Of a stretch of 64,000 bases of DNA, positions 22,587 to 33,257 are shown piece by piece. The stretch is taken from positions 645,753 to 709,752 of the forward strand of contig NW_017804664.1 of assembly GCF_001625305.1 (NCBI RefSeq), given 5' to 3'. The position numbers and the translations under genes are program-made. This stretch comes from Branchiostoma belcheri (Eukaryota; Chordata; Leptocardii; Amphioxiformes; Branchiostomatidae). The notes beneath the pieces were generated by a model, which ran no database searches, was not told the DNA's origin, and saw only the letters and a list, made by a program, of their open reading frames with translations. Numbering within the stretch: the first letter of the stretch is position 1; every line of letters starts with the position of its first letter.

Positions 22587-22686
22587 ATCGTGTTCCTGCT
22601 CAATACGTTTAGCTGCCTTGGCCAAGTCTTGTTTTCGTAGACTTTTCAAAGACTAGACAAGGAGTCCTCACCAATGTACGCCAAAC
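22580..22686 (-). pseudogene. gutted DED exon of TPR gene B
   Basis: The acceptor context (TTCCTGTATTACAG) and the last ~85 bases of a DED exon are kept, ending in the same phase-1 donor (GAAG then GTAGGT) as gene A. About 200 bases between are missing, including the DED start codon. The remaining reading frame has TAG where gene A has the glutamine of LVQVLKS. A downstream ATG (22586-22584), the equivalent of the Met in QRMEG, is in frame with the next exon, so the fragment may still serve as a 5' exon. Confidence 0.72.
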
Positions 22687-22689
22687 CTG

Positions 22690-24190
22690 TAATACAGGAA
22701 TGAATAAACTTTAACATGCCACACAACAACCACTCTGCAAGGACTTAGTTAAAGGAAGACCGAGGTAAACATCTTCATTCAACAAAGAAACATGCTGCAC
22801 ATGTTTGTAAACAGAGTCCACTCCCCGGCATAATGGTACGTTTAGGTGGTTAAAATGCTAATATCTGAGACCAGTTATGATAATTATCTACCATTTGTTA
22901 CACTTTCTATAAAATTACGGCGTCTTAACCAATCTAATATAATTAATTGGGGATAATTCTATTCGGTCGACCCCTAAACTTCAGAATCTAAATATATCAT
23001 AATTATAGTTTCGTCAAAGACAGGGAAGGCAGTTGTTTATAGCGATTTATAGCGATAGTGCCTGAAAGGGAACATTAGTTGTTACTTAGCTGCCCCCCTC
23101 ACCCCTCTGCCCTTAAACAGATATGTTAAACTGTGAAACCTAGGGAAAGGTTGTTGACACTGTGCTGACGGCAATGTGGCTGGCGCTAACCTCTATGTCG
23201 CATAAAGCTAGGACTGATATAGCTGATCGGAGGTTTATGAAACAGAACAGGAGCGTCGATGCGTCAGATCTGAGGATCAGCCTATGAATGAACAAGCAAC
23301 TAGTAACGTTATTTGTCATGAAAGACCAGATATATACATGATGTTACCCCCCCCCCCCCCCATCCCACACAGCCCATCCGTTAACGGAGTATGATACAAG
23401 GTTGTCAGGGATGTTCGAGTGCCACGGGATGTCCTGAACGACTCCTTGGCAAAATGTATGAACAGCGACAATGTCTGTCTCCCCAAGAAACCTCCAAATT
23501 AGTGAATGCAGTGCATAGACTGAATGAAATCCTTTGTAAGGCTGTGTGTTGAATGTGGGCTGTATTAAACGGGCCTTTGTTTGTGTCACCACAGGGCATA
23601 ATGGGGACGTAACCTCACACCCTGCTGTTTACACACTAACAAATGGCGACCTCACATGATATGTCGGTTCTAAAATACATACATTATGATTACTTTTGAA
23701 CACGTTTCCATATAACGCAGATGACAATAATGATCACCCAAAGAGTGCAAAAGCATGCGTTAGAGTTTAAGTTCTTACTTAGTTATTACTGGTTGGTATC
23801 GCGTTCTTGATAAGTCTGGCCTTGATAGTTATTTCCGACAGCATTTAGAAATTTTAAAGCATCAAGCGGAACAGGTAAGGCCAAACAGTTGATAAAATAG
23901 CAAAAAAATTCCACTTAACTCAAACAAAGTACGCAGAAAGACACGTGATTGGTGACGACTAAAAGGGAACATGTTACATGTCACCATACTAAGAGTTGTC
24001 AATCCTAAACCCTCCTCTATATAATGTGTATTGATTTGGTTCTTGATTGTTCGAAATTGGGCTGCTACTATATCGATTTGTTCTGCAAAGTGGGAAAATC
24101 ACCTGGTTGGACCCCTTGCAGCTTCTACTGTGGGTTTCCTTACGGGAGGTTGTAATCTGAACTGGGAATTGAGGAGAGATCTGGTGAAAA
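22690..24190. other. no recognisable gene
   Basis: AT-rich sequence with a homopolymeric C tract at 23346-23361. Nothing coding or structured is recognised. Confidence 0.45.
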
Positions 24191-24194
24191 GGCC

Positions 24195-24505
24195 ACTTAG
24201 GGCTTCTCTTTACTCTTCAAGGGAGGGGAGATATGAATAGGGTGTTGTAGCGGGGACCGAGAATTATCCGTAATGCATGTTTTTGTATACACTCAATCTG
24301 TCTAGTTTGGTTTGGCGTAATGCTTGATGTCCATACGGGAGCTGCATATTCTAGAATAGGACGTACAATGTATATAGATAGACTAGACAAAAGACACCAA
24401 AGGTCACTTAAAACGGACCCAGAGCGTTTTATTCTTTTCACCAAGAAGAGTCGAGAGCTTGCTTTACTTTTAATTGATTCAACGGGCTTGATCCCATTTC
24501 AAATT
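24195..24505 (-). mobile_element. LINE reverse-transcriptase C-terminal fragment
   Basis: On the minus strand the translated region carries NLKWDQAR, KASSRLFLVKRIKRSG and then IVRPILEYAAPVWTSSITPN, TRQIECIQKHALRIILG. These are classic landmarks of the RT C-terminus in CR1/L2/Jockey-like non-LTR retrotransposons. Frames are disrupted by stops and shifts, so this is a dead 5'- and 3'-truncated copy. Confidence 0.85.
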
Positions 24506-24514
24506 ATGGGATAA

Positions 24515-26034
24515 CCATAGACCATGAATGCATACATCATCGATATATTCCAGTGATTTATTATTCACAGACTTTATTTAGGGCGGAGGGCAGTCTCGCA
24601 TGAAGGAGAAGGAAATCCTCATTAACTTATATTTCTCCTTTATCCTTGACCTTATTCATACGACGTCCGAGACCCGAGTCAAGTTTTATGTAATATTTTC
24701 TTAATTAAGACTTACCTGGCAATAAATTAATGAAAAAGTCATCACTTTTGTTTAGTCACAGTAATTTGATTTTCCCAGTCCATCACCCTCTGAAACCTTT
24801 TGGGTCACGCAAGTACGTATACGTTACGAGTTAAAGGGGTGGGCCTTCACTTCAAGCTTTATTTAGTAGTAGTTCCTTAAAGAAAACAAACAAACAAACT
24901 CGTACTGTTATATTTTAACGTTAAACATTCTAAAATTTGAACCTTTCCCTTGACACACCCTTTCCATTGTCTCGTCCTGCTAAACTCGTATGAATATTTT
25001 GTCCTCCCTGACGTTAATAACACTGCACTACAACAATTTTGACACATTCAGACTAATTTTCGAGGTTCACAGTAAGAACACTGGAAACCGCACTCACGTT
25101 TCGTCCTAAGAAAGCCTCTTTTCCGCAAATGTCGGCTGTGGGTGAGAGGGAAAATCTCCCTACGTGTTAACGTTACGCCAAGCGATGCCAGCAAACATAA
25201 TCCGGCTTGACGTAAGATGTTGCCATGGTAGGGCAGGTACACCATGCAATACGTATACAAACCGTGATAAAAGGTGTTGCCATGCATGAACTTGTATGAC
25301 AAACTCGCAGCAGTACCCTTGCCAAAGTCTTTGTATGGTCTTCTGTCAAGATTAATAGTGTTATGTGCTTCACAGCATATGTTTGTGGAAGGTAAATAAG
25401 AATAACGAGAGGCTTTCTAACGTCTAATTACATTCAACTAGCCATGCCCCTGGCAGTATTTTGTAAGAGGCGATAATCGTGGCGTCAAGTAATACCGTAG
25501 CCTGTGCCACCTTAGCCTCTTTGCCACTTTGGATTTACTGCAAGATTTACTCACTTTTTGTAAGAGTGTTAGCCTCTTTTCGTCACAGGAAGCTGGGTGT
25601 AACAAAAGGGCCGTGTCGTGTCCACGTCAGCGTTTTCGCAGGGAAGGTCGGGTAACATACGTTAATAATTACCAGTGAGTTGTTATGATGAGGTCATAAC
25701 TACGGCGATACCGTGATCGTACTTACTCAGATTGTACCCAGAAGTTACTTTAGGCTACATTAAGATGTTCCATTATCCATTATCATAACCTTGGGACGGC
25801 AGAAAGGTCGAAATAACTTTTTAAAAGATGGCTCAGATTCCCACAAGGTCTTGAACGTTATCTTGAGTGTTGGTATTTCATTCTCAATGCAGAGGAATGC
25901 TGGGATATTGTGTTACTATTGCGTAACCTCAACAGGTGGCATGACCATCACATGATTGATGTGACGTCACGTGTTTGCCGTAAAGTCACGTGATGGCGAT
26001 GATGTCACATGTTTGCTAAAAGCGTTCTTTGACC
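24515..26034. other. intergenic, with a CACGTG/TGACGTCA-rich spot at 25950-26015
   Basis: No coding exon recognised. Near 25965-26015 the sequence has TGACGTCACGTG, TCACGTGATG and ATGTCACATG in close succession, resembling CRE and E-box sites. No adjacent gene start is recognised, so function is open. Confidence 0.4.
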
Positions 26035-26206
26035 TTAATCTCCAAGCAGATCCTAGGGTGGCAAAAGACAGTATCAAATTGGCCAGGTAGTATCCATTGG
26101 CAGGGAGGGTCCATACGCCATCCAACGACCCTCTCTAGCAATGGATACTGCCTGGTCAATTTGATACTGTCTTTTGCCACCCTAGCTAGGATTTGCTCGG
26201 AGATTA
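26035..26206. mobile_element. hAT-like MITE, copy 4
   Basis: Ends TTAATCTCCAAGCAGATC and CGGAGATTA enclose a foldback with CTAGGGTGGCAAAAGACAGT. An exact 8-base direct repeat CTTTGACC lies at 26027-26034 and 26207-26214. It is closest to copy 2. Confidence 0.85.
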
Positions 26207-26664
26207 CTTTGACCCTGCAGCGCAAGTTGTAATAAGTTGTAACTTATTATATTTACTATAAATCACAACGTATCACAAGGTTTGATGTTGCATATATTGT
26301 GTTTGCCTTGATTCTGTTATCATTTTTAAAGAAGTAGATTATTTGAGAAGCCTAAAACATTATTCCGCAAGAGTTAGCAATTTCTATGTTAATGTCTCAT
26401 GCGGTTTTGAACGTGATTGAGTTTGCAACCCTTCAGTCAGTCGCGTTTGGGACCGCATTGTTTACACGGCAGCAGCGACACCTAGCTACATCGCGAAGAA
26501 GAACAAGTCAGTATTTATACTTTACTATGAACGTTAGCGGGTAATACATTGGTCGTGTACAAAGAACTTTGATAACCACCTATTGATTTACCAAACCCAA
26601 CATATATTTATATCTATATACAAGTATCTAATATCTTATAATCTATTCATCTATTTATCTACTA

Positions 26665-26741
<77 letters not shown>

Positions 26742-26835
26742 AATAATCTATCTATCTATCTAATCTACCTATCTATCTATCTATCTATCTATCATCTATC
26801 TATCTATCTATCTATCTATCTAATCTAATCTAATC
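26665..26835 (+). repeat. (TATC)n microsatellite
   Basis: Over 35 near-perfect CTAT units with a few interruptions, followed by (AATCT)n and a short (TG)n. Its polylysine-free open frame is a by-product of the repeat. Confidence 0.95.
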
Positions 26836-27004
26836 TAATTTATCCATATAATGTGTGTGTGTGTGTGTGTGTAGTTTTAAGTATCTTAAGAGCAAAATAA
26901 CTTCATTTTCTTTAAAGATAAGGAAAAATCCAGTTTGCGAGTTCGAAGGTTAGATGATGATGATGAGGGTTAGACATTCTTTCCTCGTTCAACCATTTGC
27001 GTCT

Positions 27005-29214
27005 TCAGCTTTCTGAAAGAAAAAAAACAAACAAAAAGGTAAATGCAAATTTTTATCCTCAAACGGTCAAATGCATAATCTATCTAATTTTATATCCAAT
27101 CATTTAAGTCACATGAAAATGTAGAAATATAACTCTTCAAAGCCCAACAGCCCTATAGCAAAACTTTGTTGTCGAATGACACAATAAGACACACTAAACC
27201 TCACCACCATATAAGGCCTGGATGGCCGTGACGTCAACCGCGGGAAGAGTGTAGGATGACCCCTGGTAACCCGGGTACCATGGAAACATGACGGAGTCGG
27301 CGTTGTCTGAGTGCACCAGACCGAGGCTGTGTCCGAACTCGTGCAGCGCCACCATGTACAGGTTTGTACCTGCGGAGAGTCAGTGTGAACGGGTTAAATT
27401 AATTTAAGAGCAGTTCAGTAGCTGAAAATATCCAGTGTCAGATCTAGAAAACTTGTCATTGTACAAAATTCGAATCGCAAATATGATGATATGACCTTGG
27501 TGCATGATGTTAGCTGGTTAGTTAAACCTTAGAAAGTCAGACGTATGTAACCTGATTTTATAATGATTCATGGTTGGTCCAGTTCTGGAGCTGCAAATGT
27601 ACCCCTTTCAAGTCCCCCCCCCCTCCACAAACACAGACACACATTACATCTGTCTAGTTGGCAAATTTTACCCTCTACTACTGCCGCTTTTTACGCCTGG
27701 TAGAGGCAAACTTAACCTAACAGCTTCCAGGTGTAAGCACCCAACATGGCGGACAGTCATGACGTCACAGTCACGTGGGTGCAAACACGTGGTTTGAATG
27801 GAGAGCTTACCCATAGGGGAGTCAGCCGTCCACATTTCGGCATCATCAAAGTGCACGTCTCCATGGATACCCTCCCCGGGCGAGTACGCATGCGCCAGAG
27901 TGTGCCCGGCGCCGTCGAAGGGCGTGTCGTCGCCATGGTTACCGCGGCTGAACTTGATCTCGATGTCAGCCTCGTTGTCGATGGCTTGGAAGGTCAGAGG
28001 GCACACTTCTTCCCAGGTCTGTATGTAAAGGACAAGACTTAGCTATCATCTTGATACCTATTCTTCGTTTTTGTTAAAACATTTGTATAATGCACACTTC
28101 GGGATTTTGAGGCTAAATGTCTTAATAAAACTGTAAACTGTAATACAATAGCAATACTTTTTTGTCCATGTTAAGAATTGTCCATGTTGTAGTAATGTAG
28201 CCTGGTTACCAAACCTACTATAGCTCCTGAGTCCTACATCCTCGGATCCTACAGATTTGCGGAGAGGATGTAGGACTCGGGAGCTATAATAGTTTTAATA
28301 ACCAGGCTAGTAGACATGCATCCACAGGGAAGTATAATGATGCCAAAATCACTTACAGATTGTTTGTCAATATTTGTTTATAAACGAGGAAAAATAAAGA
28401 ATTTCCACCACCCCGTACCTGGAAAGCTCGGGCGATAACTTCGTCCACCTCACTGGGTAACAAATGGTTCTCCCCCGGGTACTGGTTGATGCGGTACGTC
28501 AGATCCCTCTTCTGCCACGGTTGGACGGTCCCCGTGTTCTCCATGACGTCACCTGTGGCACTTCTGGTGCTACGGGTCATCACCATGGAGACGGGGTCAG
28601 CACGCGTGCACCGTTTTCTCGTCATCAGCTCACGAGTTTGTTGGTCGAATTTTCCTGCAATTAAGTGACAAAAGTTAGAGAGATATGGTCTGCTCTGTTA
28701 ATTCTTACTCAAACACATTCACATAATATTATATGGCGACAGGAGTCTAAATCCCTTCTACTCTAAAATGGCAACATTATGTAACCCAACACCAGTTACC
28801 CTGGTGAGGAGCGGTCTGGTTCAGATCATTGACCAGGTCAAAGGGCACTGGAGAAGAAGAGGAAACTGAGCAAAAACAATATGTTTTTGTTCTGCAAACA
28901 TAATAATGTCCTGGAATAAACATAAGCATATACCTTGGATAAACCAAGGAGATTAAATACAATAGCTTAACCTCCCTGGATAAACAAAAGCATATACCTG
29001 TTTTTCTCAGCCCGGCGAACTCCTGTAGCTGCCTGAGCGCCAGTTTTACCGCCCCTCGGCTGGGTTTCCTCCTGATGGCGTCACGGCGTCTGATCGTCAC
29101 GTGTTTCTGCCTGACGTCATCAGTTTTCTGCTGAGTCGGCATTTTCCGCCTCCTGTGGCGGGCGCGACGTTCTGACGGCAGGTAACCGTACCGCTTCAGG
29201 AACGTCGCACAGTC
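27005..29214 (-). CDS. matrix metalloproteinase, gene 1 (5' end not found)
   Basis: Exons on the minus strand are 29214-28998, 28654-28419, 28018-27811, 27369-27205 and 27012-27005, phases 1,0,1,1, giving 277 residues from the first recognised exon. It starts in the prodomain (FLKRYGYL), with a basic insertion (RRRKMP, IRRRDAIRRKPSR) before the second prodomain helix. The cysteine switch is degenerate (KRCTRADP for PRCGxPD, Cys kept). The catalytic domain has WQKRDLTYRINQYP, a GDVHFDDAE calcium/zinc segment, the zinc site HEFGHSLGLVH and a Met-turn ([10 protein letters not shown]). It ends four residues after ALYG, so there is no hinge or hemopexin domain, as in matrilysins. The signal-peptide exon is not identified; a tiny candidate is ATG...GACCCG at 29683-29666. 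It is head to head with gene 2. Confidence 0.88.
28198..28309. mobile_element. small foldback element
   Basis: Near-perfect inverted repeat: TAGCCTGGTTA / TAACCAGGCTA ends, with CTATAGCTCCTGAGTCCTAC and its complement inside. A shorter relative is at 41591-41670. Located in an intron of metalloproteinase gene 1. Confidence 0.7.
28680..28925 (+). repeat. dispersed interspersed repeat, copy b
   Basis: Shares GTTAATTCTTACTCAAACAC, AACATTATGTAACCCAACAC and GAGGAAACTGAGCAAAA with the copy at 33975-34245. It is in a different intron from the copies in gene 2, so it arrived independently of the gene duplication. Confidence 0.65.
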
Positions 29215-29309
29215 CTGGGGGAACAGGGAAGGGGATTATTTACTTCTAGAAAATAGAATAAAAGCATACCGGCTAGATACATGCATGTAATTTGATGTTT
29301 ATGCCATGA

Positions 29310-29385
29310 AATATATACACATACACACACACACACTCACACACACAGACACACACACACACACACACGCACTCACACACACAGG

Positions 29386-29421
<36 letters not shown>

Positions 29422-29449
29422 GACACACAGACACACGCACTCACACACG

Positions 29450-29490
<41 letters not shown>
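29310..29490 (+). repeat. (CA)n microsatellite
   Basis: Interrupted (CA)n with CAGA and CGCA variants, upstream of the first recognised exon of metalloproteinase gene 1. Open frames across it are repeat artefacts. Confidence 0.95.
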
Positions 29491-29491
<1 letters not shown>

Positions 29492-31016
29492 TATATACAC
29501 ACGTACACATTCATACCCGCACACTAGTATAAACACATACACTATTGTACCCTCTCCCTCCCACCCACACAGTTCCATACGTCACATATACGTATACCGT
29601 CAACAGGCATGATTAAGTACATTGTGCACATTAAGTTTATAACAGATATGCAACATACTTACCGGGTCTTTTTTCTCCATAGTGAAAGTTACGTAGACAA
29701 GACCTGGATAGTAAGAGTAAGACACCTGAAGGAACCGTTTTGTGCCCTACACACCTCCCCAACACACCTGTCGGACCGGCTAAACTACTAGCGCGAAATT
29801 ACAAAATGACCTCTGAATCTTGACCTTTGGTTATCTCGTATCTGGTTAGGTTTATAAAATCTGGCCATGTAGTATCAGGTTGGACCCTCTGATAGCCTCC
29901 CTAGAGGTGGTTTATGGGGGAGTTGGTATACTCAGTGGAGAGCATGTTCACATGGGCATTTGAACTTCAACCTTTCGTCAAATCTTGTATAATCCTAAGC
30001 TTAAGCTTAAAATTAAGGTTGAGCTAGTCAGAACATATTGTTTTCTCTTCCAACACCATCTTTTGTCCATGCAACAGGTGTTTATTCATACTTTATACAT
30101 CGTACTAGTATTTAGGTATTGTATTCGACAGGTCACTGACTTTCTGTGACGTCATGGATCGACTAAACGCTCAGGGTAGAAACTTGTCGTGACAGACATT
30201 TCTGACAGGGGGCGCTTTAGCCTTAAAGTGTCAACGTGGTACTAGTATTAATATAAAGTCTGTCATTAAACGGCGTGTATGAACCGCGCTTCTTTCAGAC
30301 CAGCCCTCACCTTGACCCCTAGATTAGGGCTTGAAGGCCAACATGTGTATCATATTGAAGTCAGGAATTATACCCCAGTGTTAAAAAATACACAACTACC
30401 AACATGGACATGGAGCAATTCGAATGTAAAACTGTCCGTTACCATAGGCAAGACCAAATGCGGACAAAAATAGCAGTAGTTAGAAGCATCGCTCCCCCCC
30501 CCCCCAATCCCCAACACACGTCACCTTTACCCCCAAACACATGTACATACGCACAAAGATTCTCAACCCTCCAAAAGATCACTAGTAGTATAGAGTGTAC
30601 ACAGTACATGTATATTTGGAACTTAATACTATGTATGAGTCATGTTGAAGTCATACATAAATAATGACAGAAGTCATTATCAGCAAAACATCGCACCCGC
30701 CTCTGAGGCTAAAGGGTGTTCACTGATGTAATGATAACTGATTAATTATAGGCGTCACCAGTGACCCCTTTACCTGACTATTCACGCACACAACACTGCA
30801 TTAGTTACGCACAGGGCAGCTGAGCTGTCACTCGGGCGGCAGGCTTCTTTCATGTTTTCAGGTCTATTTTTACACACAGGAGGCTCACCTGGGCAGGTAA
30901 AGGTAACAAAGGTACAGAGGAGACGACGACTGTGTTCTGTGTTTTCTTACGGTAACGCAGGTGTCACAAACACACCTGGATGGCTGAAGTAGCGGAGCTT
31001 GGAGTGCAGGTAACTG

Positions 31017-31017
<1 letters not shown>

Positions 31018-31047
<30 letters not shown>

Positions 31048-31138
31048 GTTTATGTATCTTAATTCTGTGTTTGTACATATGTATGTGAGTGTGTGCGTTC
31101 GTACATATACATATGAATGTGTGTGTGTGTGTGCGTAT

Positions 31139-31169
<31 letters not shown>

Positions 31170-31236
31170 AGGCGTGTGTCTGTGTGTGTTCGTGTGTGTG
31201 TATGTGTGTGTGTGTGAGTGTGTGTGTGTGAGGTGT

Positions 31237-31304
<68 letters not shown>

Positions 31305-31329
31305 ATTTGTGTGTATGTGTTTGTGTGTG
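31018..31329 (+). repeat. (TCTG)n followed by (TG)n microsatellites
   Basis: Seven TCTG units at 31018-31046 and a long interrupted (TG)n at 31105-31329, between the two divergent metalloproteinase genes. Confidence 0.95.
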
Positions 31330-32116
31330 TCATTATTAAACATCGATAATTGTTACCATTAGAAACCAACCGCCGTGACTAATACGTGGGTGCCGATTAT
31401 TTGATGTCATCAAATATCTTCTTAAAATGCCGAGTAGCGCCTCAAGTAGTGGTATAATGGATAACAAGACATATAACAAGCCGTACAGAATTTTCTGGAA
31501 ACTCAGGAAAGTAACATTCAGGATATGTACAGAAATCTGGCAGCGATAACGCCATCATTATGACCTAACCAAGTCAAGGACCTTTTAGATCAGTACAATG
31601 GGTGGAACGTCACTCGCGGCAGGTCCCTGGCCCTTTTCCCTTCGGGTGTATCTAACTTGTCAATCACTCTCAGCCCTCGGCAAAACGTACATTCTTTGGG
31701 ATACAAAAAGGGCTGATTTTGTCAAAAGCTGTGACGACGTTTCTTCTGAGACAAGATGACCAACAAACTTGATATAACGTCCTTGATAGAAGCGAAGTTA
31801 GTGTTTTTTTTCGTTAAGTTTGTGACGAAAACAGTTCAGCACGTTCCTTGCTCAGTATTAGACGATCTCGAGTCCTTTTGAGACCGTAGAGGCAGTGGGC
31901 TGTTGATTAATTGTGTCTACAGCACTTAATTACAAAACGGACCCCCTCTCTCTAGTTCTTTTTACTTTCCCAACCGAAGTCAGGTACCCATTTTGTACCT
32001 GGGTGGAGAGAGGAATGTCGAGTAAAGCGTCTTTCCCAAGCACACTGTCACATAATTATATAGTTATGATTACAAGTTGTTTTCCCATAAATTCGGGTTT
32101 TCACCAATTTCCCCAG

Positions 32117-33220
32117 GATTGTGAGGCGTTCCTGCGTCGCTATGGTTACCTCCGGTCAGAACCAGCTTCGGAGACACGGCAACAAAAAACAGGTAAAACG
32201 AAGACAAGGCCAAAACGCGCCAAGACCAGGGGAAGGAAGGAGAAGAAGAAGAAGAAGAAGAAGAAGAAGAAGAAAAGGACGAACAGAGGAGCGCTAAAAC
32301 TCGCCATCAGAGACTTACAGCAGTTCGCTGATATCAGGAAAACAGGTGCAGACCTGAATTTGTTTTCATTCAGTAGGTAAGCTGCAAGCACTCCCTCCCT
32401 CAAAATAAAAACATCTTTCTCTGCATTTTATAGTGAAGGTCAAATCTTGTATTGGAATCAAATACCAGTCGGTTGCATCTATTCTATATATAAGCTCTTT
32501 AAGCTATAATGTATGTCTGTAAAATTGTTCTCTAATTATTTGTGTATAGGAACATATAGCAGAGTAGGGGCTCTCAAAATGGCGTCAATTTTCGAACATG
32601 ACCTTCAAACTTCAACCTGATGAGTTTTTGAATCTTAATTTTTAGCCTTGGAGCTGTTTATTGTGTTTGATATAACACGGTTTTTCTTTCCATGCCAAAA
32701 CTAGGCAGTGTCTATAATCTTATTCTAATTCTAAACAGGGAAACTTGACCGTGAGACCCTTGACCTCATCAGTCGGAAGCGGTGCCCTCACAGTGACCCC
32801 GTTCCCATGGCAATGACCCGGAGCACCGCCCATAGCACGTACGTGCAGCCAGGAGGAACCATTCGCAAGTGGGGGAGGGTGGACCTGACCTACCGCATCA
32901 ACTCTTACCCGTGGAACCGTTTGCCATCCGAAGAGGTGGATGAGGCCCTTGCGAGAGCTTTCCAGGTATGAAGACGAAAAGTCCGTTTGGTTGAATGAAA
33001 TAGAGAGAGAGAGAGACAGAGAGAGAAAGACAGAGAGAGGGGGAGAGAGAGAGACAAAGACGGAGAGACGTCGACAGACAGAAAGAGAGAGAGAGAGAGA
33101 GAGAAGACAGATAGAGAGGGAAATATAGAGAAAGACAGACTTTGAGATAAAGAGACAGAGAGACAGAGAGATTAAGAGACAGATCAGAGAGAGGGAGAGA
33201 GACAGGGAGACAAAGAGGGA

Positions 33221-33257
<37 letters not shown>

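Noticed and set aside
31059..31369. Histidine/threonine-rich open frames in CA/TG tracts (also 29299-29527, 46419-46622, 36941-37378)
   Set aside because: Frames arise from microsatellites with no stop in the repeat unit; no coding evidence.
31913..32116. Open frame running straight into the first recognised exon of metalloproteinase gene 2
   Set aside because: A strong pyrimidine-AG acceptor at 32116 marks the exon start, and the upstream peptide has no signal peptide or prodomain similarity.
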